In this document: positions 17,031-25,318 of the stretch, piece after piece
Layout: each line of letters begins with the position of its first letter
How positions within the stretch are numbered: position 1 is the stretch's first letter
Assembly (NCBI GenBank): GCA_900550865.1
Contig: URTM01000018.1
Location: 1-54,063 of the forward strand
Reading direction: 5' to 3'
Origin: an uncultured Dorea sp.
GTDB lineage: Bacteria > Bacillota > Clostridia > Lachnospirales > Lachnospiraceae
DNA length: 54,063 bases
The notes under the pieces: generated by a model
What the model saw: the letters and a program-made list of their open reading frames with translations, nothing else
Told to the model about the DNA's origin: nothing
The model's database searches: none
Translations under genes and position numbers: made by a program

Positions 17031-17729
17031 CTACTTTAACTGATATGCATCCAATGCTTTCCCAAGATATCCGACCGTCTTCCTTACCGCTTCTTCTACC
17101 GTCGGCTTATCGTTGTCACTTTGCATGATCACAAGCATTCCCCGATAAATCAGAACACTCATCTCATTCAGTCCCATGATCTCCTGTTCGGATATCTCAT
17201 AAGCTCTTTCTCTGATTACATCTCTAAGCAATGCTTCGTTGCGCCTGAAGAAATCCCCTTCTTTCAGGAATCCCTCATAGTCTTCCGTCTTTTCTGCTTT
17301 TTCATGCGGATAAATCTCATAATATCTTCGAAATACTTCATTCAGATTTTGTGATCCTTCCGGACTGAAAAATAAGAAATTATAAATCCGTGGTCTGGCA
17401 AATGAGTGTCTGCAAAAGCAACGCCACTGTTCCAGATACCATTCCCGGAAATTCTTTTCTTCTGCCTTATGCATCGGTGTCTCACGCATATATTCATCCA
17501 GACATTTCACACTGGCGAATAATTCCAGCTCGTCCAGATTGGAAAAATAATGATATAGCGTTGCACTGTTGTACTTCGCCCGCTCTGCGACTTTTCTGAT
17601 CGTCAGATTCTCTATCCCTTCTTTTTCCATTAATTCAATTGCTGCATTGATAAAATATGACATGATTCTTTTTCTTTTTTCCTGTCTCTTCCTTTCAACT
17701 GTCGTCACAGTCTGCTGTCTCCCTTCCAT
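17031..17729 (-). CDS. TetR family transcriptional regulator
   Basis: The N-terminal helix-turn-helix is clear (ENLTIRKVAERAKYNSATLYHYFSNLDEL, residues about 39-67). The C-terminal ligand domain is variable and gives no clue to the ligand. At 232 residues it is a little longer than average because the first 15 residues are an extension; no strong ribosome site precedes ATG 17729, so the true start may be slightly downstream. No divergent target gene is evident. Confidence 0.85.
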   Translation of the reverse strand: MEGRQQTVTTVERKRQEKRKRIMSYFINAAIELMEKEGIENLTIRKVAERAKYNSATLYHYFSNLDELELFASVKCLDEYMRETPMHKAEEKNFREWYLEQWRCFCRHSFARPRIYNFLFFSPEGSQNLNEVFRRYYEIYPHEKAEKTEDYEGFLKEGDFFRRNEALLRDVIRERAYEISEQEIMGLNEMSVLIYRGMLVIMQSDNDKPTVEEAVRKTVGYLGKALDAYQLK

Positions 17730-17821
17730 TCATATACATTTTTATCTTAGCATTTCAATTAATTTTTTGCAATTATTTGCAAATCAACACTTATTTTTAT
17801 CATTGCTATACCGTCTTCTAC

Positions 17822-17850
17822 AGGCACTTTCCAAGAAACGCAAAGTGCCT
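17822..17850 (-). terminator. Hairpin downstream of spoIIID
   Basis: AGGCACTTT and AAAGTGCCT form a 9-bp stem 18 bp after the spoIIID stop. The T-run is poor, so termination is uncertain. Confidence 0.4.
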
Positions 17851-17867
17851 GTTCATCTCTCTGATCG

Positions 17868-18131
17868 TTATCCTGCATGCCGGTGCTGGTGCAGATATTT
17901 TTCCCTGGTGGCAAGTCCGCCACGGATGTGGCGTTCCTGCTTGTTCACGTCAAGAACTTTACGGACGCTCTGCGCCAGAGTCGGATTGATCTGCTCTAGC
18001 CGATCGGTGCAGTCTTTATGTATCGTACTCTTACTAACTCCAAATTCCTTCGCAGTCTGACGCACAGTGGCTTTATGTTCGATGATATAATATGCAATTT
18101 CTACTGCCCTCTCCTCAATGTAATCTTTCAT
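17868..18131 (-). CDS. spoIIID: Sporulation transcriptional regulator SpoIIID
   Basis: This 87-residue DNA-binding protein acts in the mother cell and modulates sigma-E-dependent genes. The helix-turn-helix VRQTAKEFGVSKSTIHKD is the family hallmark, followed by DRLEQINPTLAQSVRKVL and HIRGGLATREKY, as in Bacillus SpoIIID. Its ATG is separated from a long hairpin (18135-18180) by only a few bases, and the only purine-rich ribosome site (GCAGGGG) lies inside that stem. The 3' tail (LHQHRHAG) is short. Confidence 0.95.
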   Translation of the reverse strand: MKDYIEERAVEIAYYIIEHKATVRQTAKEFGVSKSTIHKDCTDRLEQINPTLAQSVRKVLDVNKQERHIRGGLATREKYLHQHRHAG

Positions 18132-18134
18132 AAA

Positions 18135-18180
18135 AATAACCCCTGCATAAATTGTTTTTTACAATCTATGCAAGGGTATT
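18135..18180 (-). promoter_or_regulatory. Hairpin covering the spoIIID ribosome-binding site
   Basis: On the minus strand AATACCCTTGCATAGATTGT pairs with ACAATTTATGCAGGGGTTATT around AAAAA, giving about 18 paired positions. The structure ends four bases before the spoIIID ATG. It may be a terminator for an upstream transcript or a translational or processing switch. Confidence 0.6.
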
Positions 18181-18246
18181 TTGATGTATGTCTGCATTTT
18201 CTTGTACTCTCAGACTTTCCTCAGGTGGTGTGGCAGCGCTCTTGTA

Positions 18247-18948
18247 TCACAGAAAATCATACTCCCCGTCGTCATCACCTTCCAGCCAGTCATTCATCAT
18301 TTTATCGTCTATATAATCATCATATGCTTTAATAATCTTATCCAGTTCCTTCTGTTTTTTCTTATTCCCTACTGCTCCATAATATCTTGAAGCAGCAATA
18401 AACATAATTTCATTCTCTTCCGAACACTCTGTATCATCATCTAAAAACATTTCAATTATCTGCTTTGCTTTTTCATATTCCTTTGCATCGATCAAAGCAT
18501 ACACATAGGCCGTTCCAGCCATAATGTTTTCCGGCTCTTTATTCATCCACTGATCACAAAATTGTACCGCCTCGTCTATGCGTTTTAACGTCCTTAATGC
18601 GCCGCTTTTTCGAAATTTCATGTCTGATCCTGTATATCCGGACCAGACAAAATTTCCGATAAGTTCATTACACATTTCCAGTAATTGCTGATACTCTTCT
18701 TTCATATCTGTTTCGTCCAGACAATCTTCTACCCACTCCACTATATCATGCATATAATCTGTTTCATCATCCAACAAGTACAATTCTTTTGCAAAATCCG
18801 GATCTTGTTTACGTTCTTCTTTCACTATTCCCATCAATAAATCAAACGCTTGCTTCCAACATGTATCATCGCTATCTAAACCAGCCATATTGTTATAACA
18901 TCTGTATGTTAATTTATCAAATTCTTTCCACTTCTTATTTTTCATCAT
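18247..18948 (-). CDS. Tetratricopeptide-like hypothetical protein
   Basis: This 233-residue soluble protein is rich in helix-forming Glu, Lys and aromatic residues. It has TPR-like stretches (ALRTLKRIDEAVQFCDQWMNKEPENIMAGTAYVYALIDAKEYEKAKQII would be two helical hairpins). The C-terminus is very acidic (EGDDDGEYDF). No enzyme motif is seen. ATG 18948 overlaps the stop of the SEC-C gene (ATGA), so the two are translationally coupled and probably work together. Confidence 0.75.
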   Translation of the reverse strand: MMKNKKWKEFDKLTYRCYNNMAGLDSDDTCWKQAFDLLMGIVKEERKQDPDFAKELYLLDDETDYMHDIVEWVEDCLDETDMKEEYQQLLEMCNELIGNFVWSGYTGSDMKFRKSGALRTLKRIDEAVQFCDQWMNKEPENIMAGTAYVYALIDAKEYEKAKQIIEMFLDDDTECSEENEIMFIAASRYYGAVGNKKKQKELDKIIKAYDDYIDDKMMNDWLEGDDDGEYDFL

Positions 18949-19196
18949 TCGTTTCTCCCACAACATTTTTTGTATTTCTTTCCGGAACCGCATGGATCAT
19001 TTCTTCCTATTTTAGCTGCAGCTCTTACATATGGCTGTTGTAATCGAATTTCCAGTTCTCTGACCTCTTTTTTTCCAACTGAAGAATTACGTTTCAATTG
19101 CCTGATTAATTTTTCTGCACTATCCGTTTTACTAAAAGTGATACATTTTTCCCAATTTCCATATCTATGTTTCTCCTTTCGGGAACATCTTTCCAC
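18945..19196 (-). CDS. SEC-C metal-binding motif protein (short, 5' end uncertain)
   Basis: The C-terminus is a textbook SEC-C zinc motif, IGRNDPCGSGKKYKKCCG, as found at the end of SecA and in many small proteins. The preceding 55 residues are basic and helical. The only start in frame is a GTG at 19196 with no convincing ribosome site; a good AAAGGAG lies downstream of it and points into another frame. The gene may be the 3' remnant of a longer one, or it starts at a non-standard codon. Confidence 0.55.
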   Translation of the reverse strand: MERCSRKEKHRYGNWEKCITFSKTDSAEKLIRQLKRNSSVGKKEVRELEIRLQQPYVRAAAKIGRNDPCGSGKKYKKCCGRNE

Positions 19197-19253
19197 ATTG
19201 CGTGTCCAATGTCTATCAAACTTCCTTTACATGACCGTTTTTCGCATCAATTT

Positions 19254-19913
19254 TCATGTCAAAATTATTTTACACAGCGTATTTACACAGCTCGTCACCG
19301 TGGGCACAAAAAAGCCACATTCCCCGTCCCCAATGGCACCTTTCACAAATATCTCAATCCCGATTCCGATCAGGATCACACCACCCAGAACATCTGCCTT
19401 TCCTGACAGCTTTGTTCCAAGTGTCTTACCAAGATACAATCCGGTCTCACATATCACAAATGTCACCACTGCAACGATTAATGAACAGACTACAGCCATA
19501 ACCAGACCATATTCGGCAATTGTAAATCCTACAGACAATGCATCAATTGACGTTGCAATTCCCTGCATCATAAGAACTGCAAAGCTTAATTTTTTCATTT
19601 CTTTATTTTCTTCTTCGCCTTGCATGGATTCCTTAATCATGCTTCCTCCGATATACAGAAGCAGGATCAATGCGATCCACGGAATGAACTTCTGAAACTG
19701 TCCGAATACCTGCACGATCGTATGCACACAGATCCATCCTACCATAGGCATCAGGAACTGAAAGAACCCATATACCCCTGCAATATAAGCCATTCTTGAT
19801 TTCTTCATATGCTTTTCATTCATTCCATTTGCCAGTGAGACCGAAAATGCATCCATTGCCAGCCCCACTCCAAGTAAGACACTGTTCATAAAGAATAAAA
19901 AATTCCAATCCAT
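19254..19913 (-). CDS. mntP: Manganese efflux pump MntP
   Basis: This is a 219-residue membrane protein with six hydrophobic segments. It carries the family motifs with membrane-embedded Asp: GLAMDAFSVSLANG in the first half and ATSIDALSVGFTIAEYG in the second. MntP exports Mn2+. ATG 19913 (MDWNFLFF) has GGAGG 8 bp upstream; an upstream ATG at 19946 lies in the terminator region of the leader. A yybP-ykoY-type leader upstream fits manganese control. Confidence 0.92.
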   Translation of the reverse strand: MDWNFLFFMNSVLLGVGLAMDAFSVSLANGMNEKHMKKSRMAYIAGVYGFFQFLMPMVGWICVHTIVQVFGQFQKFIPWIALILLLYIGGSMIKESMQGEEENKEMKKLSFAVLMMQGIATSIDALSVGFTIAEYGLVMAVVCSLIVAVVTFVICETGLYLGKTLGTKLSGKADVLGGVILIGIGIEIFVKGAIGDGECGFFVPTVTSCVNTLCKIILT

Positions 19914-19952
19914 TATCATTTCCTCCAAAATTAATTTCAAACGCATGACAAC

Positions 19953-20126
19953 AAAAAAACCAGATATAGCAGCTGCCTGCCATACCTGGTCTATACTTTC
20001 TTATAGATAGAGAGAGTCCACGCATAGATATTACAGCTACACATGAGTCTCACAAATTAAAACAAGCCAGATCCATCGATCAGTATGTTGACTTGTTGCG
20101 TTATACGCCTGTTACTCCCCCATCGG
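19953..20126 (-). ncRNA. yybP-ykoY manganese riboswitch with intrinsic terminator
   Basis: Read on the minus strand, the leader contains the hallmark GGGGGAGTAAC near its 5' end, then AAGTCAACATAC, GAGACTC and GTGGACTCTC segments that can form the aptamer's paired legs. It ends in a terminator: ACCAGGTATGGCAG and CTGCTATATCTGGT, followed by TTTTTTT (19953-19959). It sits directly before mntP, the classic target of this Mn2+-sensing family. The expression platform looks like a transcription terminator relieved by Mn2+. With the mntP promoter it fills the 350-bp gap between mntP and the divergent pseudouridine synthase. Confidence 0.85.
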
Positions 20127-20144
20127 TCATTTATCATCTAAAAG

Positions 20145-20173
20145 AAAATATCATAATTAATAAATTTTGTCAA
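20145..20173 (-). promoter_or_regulatory. mntP/riboswitch promoter
   Basis: On the minus strand: TTGACA (-35, 20173-20168), 17-bp spacer, TATTTT (-10, 20150-20145). Transcription would begin just before the GGGGGAGTA element of the riboswitch. Confidence 0.75.
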
Positions 20174-20266
20174 TAAGCAATCATTTATTCCTTGTTCTGT
20201 GGTATGCTTTACACAGAGATTTTCCCCGGAACAACTCTGAAAAGAACCAATAAAGGAGTCACAACA

Positions 20267-20857
20267 ATGCCTCACTACTACATGTTTCACAAACCTTTCG
20301 GCTGTGTCACTGCCAGACGCGATGACCGCTATCCGACGGTTATGGACTATTTTGAAGAATTACAGAATGACAGGCTTTCTCCGGTCGGACGCCTTGACCG
20401 TGAGACGACCGGACTTCTCCTGATCACGGATGACGGTATCTTCAATCAGAAGCTCACTCATCCTTCCTATCATAAAGAGAAAACTTATGAATTCACCCTT
20501 CTCGGCAATCTGACACCGGAACTGGTACACAAGCTGGAAACAGGTGTCATTCTAAAAGGCGCCGATACCCCAACCTTCCCGGCTGAAATTACCGTAACAG
20601 GACATGCGGTAATGTCCGATATTCTTTCCACATTACCGGTGGAGATTCAGAAAGATATCCACAAAAACCGTCCTGAACACCCTGTTACCTATGGAATAAT
20701 TACCATTTCCGAAGGGAAGAAACGTCAGATCCGGCGCATGATGAAATCGGTCCACTGCTGCGTGATTGAATTGAAACGCATTTCCATCGGAAATATTGTA
20801 CTTGATGAATCGCTGCGTCCCGGTGAGTGGAAAGAAATCTTTCCGGATAATGCTTAA
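20267..20857 (+). CDS. Ribosomal pseudouridine synthase of the RsuA/RluE type, without S4 domain
   Basis: The 196-residue protein starts at ATG 20267 behind AAAGGAG. It opens directly with the catalytic domain (YYMFHKPFGCVTARRDD), has the catalytic Asp in GRLDRETTGLLLITDDG, and has the C-terminal GKKRQIRRMMKSVHCCV motif. RsuA proteins normally begin with a 60-residue S4 RNA-binding domain; this one has none, as in RluE. The modified uridine, in 16S or 23S rRNA, cannot be decided. Confidence 0.88.
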   Translation: MPHYYMFHKPFGCVTARRDDRYPTVMDYFEELQNDRLSPVGRLDRETTGLLLITDDGIFNQKLTHPSYHKEKTYEFTLLGNLTPELVHKLETGVILKGADTPTFPAEITVTGHAVMSDILSTLPVEIQKDIHKNRPEHPVTYGIITISEGKKRQIRRMMKSVHCCVIELKRISIGNIVLDESLRPGEWKEIFPDNA

Positions 20858-20935
20858 GATAAAAAAACTCCCCGTCTGTTCTGCCGCACCAGAATGATGC
20901 CATGCCAGAAACTCCGGGGGAGTTTTTTTATCTTT
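20856..20935. terminator. Bidirectional terminator
   Basis: AAGATAAAAAAACTCCCC and GGGGGAGTTTTTTTATCTT flank a loop with an inner TTCTG/CAGAA stem. It starts at the stop codon of the pseudouridine synthase and faces the convergent foldase gene. A and T runs on both sides allow termination in both directions. Confidence 0.85.
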
Positions 20936-20966
20936 ATATTTTCTTTTGCTTTCAATTCAGTCCGGC

Positions 20967-22082
20967 TTAATTGCCTGAGTCTGAACTGCTTGAACTTGAT
21001 GAATCACTCGAGCCTGATGAACTGCTTGAGCTTGCCTCAACCTGAATGCACTGGTTAGCCAGCCATTCTTTTACAAGATCATTCAGTGCGATCTCTTTCA
21101 GGTCTGACTTGGATGCGGCTTTCTTCAGAGCCTTCACACTGTCGTATCCGTATGCATCCGCAATCTTCTTAAGCTCTGTCTTATAAGTCTCATCATCTAA
21201 CTTAATGTTCTCTTTATCTGCAATTGCCTTTGTTACCAATGTCTGCTTTACACTGGATTTTGCAGCTTTTGTTACCTGCTTTTCGAATTTCTCAACGGTT
21301 GTTCCCATCTGCTGTTTGATCAGATCCTCATATGACATATTGTAAGCTTCTGCAACAGATTCGTACTGAGAGATCAGGGAATCTTCAATCTTCTTTACAT
21401 CTTTCTCAGGGTATTTCTTAACTTTTGTATTATCAAGAACCTTCTGCCATGCTGCCTGCTGTAAAGAATCATTATATGTCTTCTCTTTATCTTCCTCGAG
21501 AGACTTTTTCACTTCTTCTTTATATTCTTTTACTGTCTTAGATTCCTTTGACACCTTCTTTACAAACTTGTCCGTAAGCTTTGGTGTCTTCTTTTTGGAA
21601 ATAGATTTTACTGTAATTGTAAATGTAACATCTTTTCCTGCCAGGTCAGAACTTCCGTAATTCTCCGGAAACTTTCCGTTCCAGTCAAAGGTATCGCCTG
21701 CATTATGTCCGATGATACTGTCTTCAAATCCGTCGATGAACGAGTTTGAACCTATCTCCAGTGGATAATCTGTGGATGATCCGCCGTCAAATGCTTCTCC
21801 GTTCATCTTTCCGACGAAATCAATTGTCGCTGTATCGCCTTTCTTTACTGCACGGCCTGTTACTTCTTCTGTTGTTGAATTTTCATCCAGTACCGATTGA
21901 ATCTGTGTATTCACATCATCATCCGTTACTTCGCTTGGTTTGTCAACCTTATCTACTTCAACGCCTTTATAAACAGAAATCTTAATATTCTCTGTTTCCA
22001 GACCTTTGGCAGACTGGCAACCAGTCATCATAAGAGAGACTGCCATAACACCTGTTAATAACATTGCCACTTTCTTTTTCAT
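20967..22082 (-). CDS. Lipoprotein trigger-factor-like peptidyl-prolyl isomerase
   Basis: The start is ATG 22082 with GAGGTG upstream. A signal peptide with lipobox LMMTGC puts the mature protein on the outer face of the membrane. Then follow a trigger-factor-like linker, an FKBP-type isomerase domain (KKGDTATIDFVGKMNGEAFDGG, later IGSNSFIDGFEDSIIGH) and a long helical, Lys/Glu-rich C-terminal part like the trigger-factor chaperone domain. A Ser-rich low-complexity tail closes it. The ribosome-binding domain of true trigger factor is absent. The likely role is folding of exported proteins, parallel to PrsA. Confidence 0.88.
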   Translation of the reverse strand: MKKKVAMLLTGVMAVSLMMTGCQSAKGLETENIKISVYKGVEVDKVDKPSEVTDDDVNTQIQSVLDENSTTEEVTGRAVKKGDTATIDFVGKMNGEAFDGGSSTDYPLEIGSNSFIDGFEDSIIGHNAGDTFDWNGKFPENYGSSDLAGKDVTFTITVKSISKKKTPKLTDKFVKKVSKESKTVKEYKEEVKKSLEEDKEKTYNDSLQQAAWQKVLDNTKVKKYPEKDVKKIEDSLISQYESVAEAYNMSYEDLIKQQMGTTVEKFEKQVTKAAKSSVKQTLVTKAIADKENIKLDDETYKTELKKIADAYGYDSVKALKKAASKSDLKEIALNDLVKEWLANQCIQVEASSSSSSGSSDSSSSSSSDSGN

Positions 22083-22267
22083 AGTGCACCTCGTTTTATC
22101 ATTCATTTTAAGGTGGGCATCATAATCCCATCTGATTTCTTGGTATACGTTTACGCATACCACTTTGTTATATCACATTTAGAAAAACTTTCATAGCATT
22201 TTCACATATATTTCATTCTTTTATCAAATTTTTCATTTTGAAATCGTCTACTTTTCCCGTATACTTC

Positions 22268-22296
22268 TTGCACTCCCACCAAAACAATGTTAGAAT
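22268..22296 (+). promoter_or_regulatory. Promoter of the 22332 gene
   Basis: TTGCAC, a 17-bp spacer and TAGAAT, ending about 35 bp before the GTG start. Confidence 0.6.
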
Positions 22297-22331
22297 ATCT
22301 GTTATGGAATATAGAATATAGGAGGTTTATT

Positions 22332-22772
22332 GTGAAGACATTTACAATTGTATTATTGGTAATCCTTGTGATTTTGATCGTTGCATGTGTTGTATTATAT
22401 TTCGTTGGAAAGAAAGCCGAGAAGAAACAGGCAGATCAGCAGGCACAGCTTGATGCAGTTGCACAGACTGTTTCCATCCTGGTTATCGATAAAGGTCGTA
22501 TGAAATTAAAAGAAGCCGGCTTACCGGATATCGTAATCGAAAATACACCAAAGTATCTTCGTCGTTCTAAAGTACCGGTAGTAAAAGCCAAAGTCGGACC
22601 TAAGATTATGACACTTATGTGTGACGCACAGGTTTATCCTTTGATTCCTGTTAAGAAGGAAGTAAAAGCTACGATCAGTGGTATTTATATCACAGCTGTC
22701 AAAGGTGTAAGAGGTCCTCTGGACGTACCTGAGAAGAAAAAAGGATTCTTTGCAAGATTAAGAAACAAATAA
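22332..22772 (+). CDS. Single-pass membrane protein of unknown function
   Basis: The start is GTG 22332 with GGAGG 6 bp upstream. The N-terminus is one long hydrophobic helix (FTIVLLVILVILIVACVVLYFVG), followed by a short charged coiled-coil-like stretch (AEKKQADQQAQLDAVAQ) and a roughly 90-residue soluble domain rich in beta-forming residues (VPVVKAKVGPKIMTLMCDAQVYPLIPVKKEV), then a basic tail. I do not recognise the family. The topology predicts a cytoplasmic C-terminal domain. It has its own promoter, divergent from the foldase gene. Confidence 0.8.
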   Translation: MKTFTIVLLVILVILIVACVVLYFVGKKAEKKQADQQAQLDAVAQTVSILVIDKGRMKLKEAGLPDIVIENTPKYLRRSKVPVVKAKVGPKIMTLMCDAQVYPLIPVKKEVKATISGIYITAVKGVRGPLDVPEKKKGFFARLRNK

Positions 22773-22805
22773 GCGTACTTAAAAAGTGAAAAACAGCATT
22801 GGAAC

Positions 22806-23261
22806 TTATCGTTCCAGTGCTGTTATTTTTATGTCTATATTGCAGTCGGCAACAGGATCTCCGTTAATGTCCAGTGCATAATTCACATGCACCGTGATCT
22901 TTTCATCCTGCTCCTCGAACTGGATATCTTTGGTAAAGACTCCGATCATCATCTCTCCATATGGTGTCTCGTACTGTGTCATATTGATCTTGTCTTTCTC
23001 GAATACCATATGTGTATTCGTGATACCACTTTTGATGATTTCAACCTTCTGGTCATCCATAATTCTGACCTTGTTCTTGATGGTTCCCGGAATTCCTTCC
23101 ACCAGTTCATCATAGATTACATAATGTTTTCCATTTTTCTGATAGTAACTCGCAGGTGCGATCACTTCGATTGGTTCACTTCCCGGCTCGTCGCCCTGTG
23201 CCTCAATCCCGGTCACATCCTGATGCAGACCGGATATACTTAATAATACGTCTTTTGTCAT
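22806..23261 (-). CDS. DUF1934 (YwiB-like) protein
   Basis: The 151-residue protein matches the DUF1934 family of calycin-like beta barrels: VLLSISGLH at the N-terminus, YYQKNGKHYVIYDE in the middle and YGEMMIGVFTKDI, then VHVNYALDINGD near the end. Function is not established. It follows murI with an 8-bp gap, so the two form one transcript. AGGAGAATAT precedes ATG 23261. Confidence 0.82.
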   Translation of the reverse strand: MTKDVLLSISGLHQDVTGIEAQGDEPGSEPIEVIAPASYYQKNGKHYVIYDELVEGIPGTIKNKVRIMDDQKVEIIKSGITNTHMVFEKDKINMTQYETPYGEMMIGVFTKDIQFEEQDEKITVHVNYALDINGDPVADCNIDIKITALER

Positions 23262-23269
23262 ATATTCTC

Positions 23270-24091
23270 CTAATAATCTTCAATATCAATTGCCTGTGTC
23301 TTATCTACATCGTACGGCAGGATCGAATTGGCGAATTTCTTAAACTTCTCTGCCGCATCACTGACGTAGAAGTCATATGTTGCCGGTTCTCCTGATGTAT
23401 TGGCAATCTTCTGTTCTTCCAGTATCTTCTTCAGATCCATCGCCGTCTCGTACGCCGGATTTACAATATGTACGGACTCTCCAAAATATGACATGATCCT
23501 AGATCTGAGAAGTGGATAGTGCGTACATCCCAGGATCAGTGTATCAATCTCTGACTTTCTCATATCTGACAGATAGATATCGATCACTTCTTCTGTGATC
23601 TTATGCTTTGCAAATCCTTCTTCTACCAGCGGAACAAATAACGGGCACGGTTTCCCTATAACTTCCGCTTCCGGCATAAGTTTTCTGATCTCTTTGGTAT
23701 AAGTCTCGCTCTTGATCGTTGCCTCTGTACCAAGTACACCGATCTGACCGTTTTTCGTCTCTCTTACGGCAGCTCTTGCTCCCGGTACGATCACACCGAT
23801 GATCGGAATATCAAATTCTTCCTGCACCGTATCCAGTGCCAGTGCACTGGCCGTGTTGCATGCGATCACGATTGCCTTTACATTCTTTGTCTTCAGGAAA
23901 CGGATGATCTGTCTGGAAAAACGGATAATGTTATTCTTTGACTTACTTCCGTATGGAACTCTTGCTGTATCCCCAAAATATACTACATTTTCATTCGGCA
24001 GCTGACGCATGATCTCTCTTGTGACGGTCAAACCGCCAACTCCCGAATCAAACACACCGATTGCTGCAGTGTTCCTGTTTTTATTTTCCAC
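23270..24091 (-). CDS. murI: Glutamate racemase
   Basis: MurI makes D-glutamate for peptidoglycan. The start is taken as GTG 24091, with AAAAGGAG 10 bp upstream, giving 273 residues; upstream codons in the same frame are not family-like. Motifs are IGVFDSGVGGLTV, the first catalytic Cys in VIACNTASA and the second in LGCTHYPLL. The DUF1934 gene follows closely. Confidence 0.96.
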   Translation of the reverse strand: MENKNRNTAAIGVFDSGVGGLTVTREIMRQLPNENVVYFGDTARVPYGSKSKNNIIRFSRQIIRFLKTKNVKAIVIACNTASALALDTVQEEFDIPIIGVIVPGARAAVRETKNGQIGVLGTEATIKSETYTKEIRKLMPEAEVIGKPCPLFVPLVEEGFAKHKITEEVIDIYLSDMRKSEIDTLILGCTHYPLLRSRIMSYFGESVHIVNPAYETAMDLKKILEEQKIANTSGEPATYDFYVSDAAEKFKKFANSILPYDVDKTQAIDIEDY

Positions 24092-24203
24092 GATATTAAA
24101 TCTCCTTTTATGAATACTCCACCATATTTTACTATTGTACCGTCTTGGACGTGCATTTTCAAGAGATTTTATGTCGAAACCTCCCTTGTATACTTTACTA
24201 TAA

Positions 24204-24237
24204 AAAAAGTTATCTGCCATAAAACAGATAACTTTTT
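24204..24237. terminator. Bidirectional terminator between pfkA and murI
   Basis: AAAAAGTTATCTG and CAGATAACTTTTT form a 13-bp perfect stem around CCATAAAA. It closes the dnaE-pfkA unit on the minus strand. Confidence 0.85.
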
Positions 24238-24257
24238 ATTCTTTATTCCGGTTCTAA

Positions 24258-25238
24258 TTACAGAGCCAGCTCTTTTGCAATCTCATACTGGTAAGCAGGA
24301 ATTCCTTTTGTCATTCCAAGTGCTTCATCAATATCGAAGTCTACATACTCACCATGTTTGTAACCTACAACACGGTTTGTCTTTCCTTCAAGCAGAAGAT
24401 CTACGGCTTTTGCTCCCATGATAGAAGCATATACTCTGTCTTTACATGTCGGGCTTCCACCACGCTGCATGTGTCCGAGAATAGTTGCTCTTGTCTCCAT
24501 ACCGGTTGCTTCTTCAATTCTCTTAGCCATGTTCATAGAATCTCCAACACCCTCTGCATTGATGATGATGTAGTTCTTCTTTCCACGTTTTCTTGATTCC
24601 TGAATATCTTCAATGATCTTATCTTCGTCATAATCATGCTCTTCAGGCATCAGGATCTTCTCTGCTCCGTTTGCAATACCGCACCACAGTGCAAGGTATC
24701 CTGCATCTCTACCCATAACCTCGATGATAGAGCATCTCTCATGAGATGTTGATGTATCACGTACTTTGTCAATAGCCTGCATAGCTGTATTAACGGCTGT
24801 ATCGAATCCGATTGTATATTCCGTACAGGCAATATCCAGATCGATCGTTCCCGGAAGTCCGATTGTGTTGATTCCAAAGTTAGCAAGTTTCTGAGCTCCG
24901 GCAAATGATCCGTCACCACCGATGACTACCAGACCATCAATACCATATTTTTTACAGATAGCTGCTGCTTTCTGCTGACCTTCCTCTGTACGCATCTCTG
25001 CACAACGGGCTGTCTGAAGAATTGTACCTCCGCGCTCAATTGTATCGGATACGTCTCTGGCTGACAGATCGATAATTTCCTCGTTTAAAAGTCCCTGATA
25101 TCCTCTTCTGATACCTCTTACTTTCACTCCTTTACCCAGTGCTGTACGAACAACGGCACGGATTGCTGCGTTCATTCCAGGAGCATCTCCACCACTTGTC
25201 AATACACCTATTGTACGAATTACTTTTTTGTCTGCCAT
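24258..25238 (-). CDS. pfkA: ATP-dependent 6-phosphofructokinase
   Basis: This 326-residue enzyme phosphorylates fructose 6-phosphate in glycolysis. It shows GVLTSGGDAPGMNAAIR, GGDGS (Gly after Asp indicates ATP rather than pyrophosphate as donor) and the catalytic loop GTIDLDI. Both Asp of the TIDND motif are kept, but the Asn between them is Leu, unlike E. coli PfkA. IEVMGRDAGYLA and HMQRGG complete the active site. It follows dnaE on the same strand, a common arrangement in Firmicutes. Confidence 0.96.
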   Translation of the reverse strand: MADKKVIRTIGVLTSGGDAPGMNAAIRAVVRTALGKGVKVRGIRRGYQGLLNEEIIDLSARDVSDTIERGGTILQTARCAEMRTEEGQQKAAAICKKYGIDGLVVIGGDGSFAGAQKLANFGINTIGLPGTIDLDIACTEYTIGFDTAVNTAMQAIDKVRDTSTSHERCSIIEVMGRDAGYLALWCGIANGAEKILMPEEHDYDEDKIIEDIQESRKRGKKNYIIINAEGVGDSMNMAKRIEEATGMETRATILGHMQRGGSPTCKDRVYASIMGAKAVDLLLEGKTNRVVGYKHGEYVDFDIDEALGMTKGIPAYQYEIAKELAL

Positions 25239-25318
25239 GATTCATTCCTCCATTGTATTAGTTTGTTCCAATTATCTTCTAACCATTATCATTTCTCTCC
25301 GATGATATTGTACATGAA

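Noticed and set aside
22141..22162. Palindrome GGTATACG-TTTA-CGCATACC between the foldase and the 22332 gene
   Set aside because: It is short and has one mismatch; it could be an operator, but nothing links it to a regulator.
24840..24860. Leu in the PfkA TIDND motif considered as loss of activity
   Set aside because: Both catalytic Asp residues remain, and I believe this variant is common in Lachnospiraceae PfkA.
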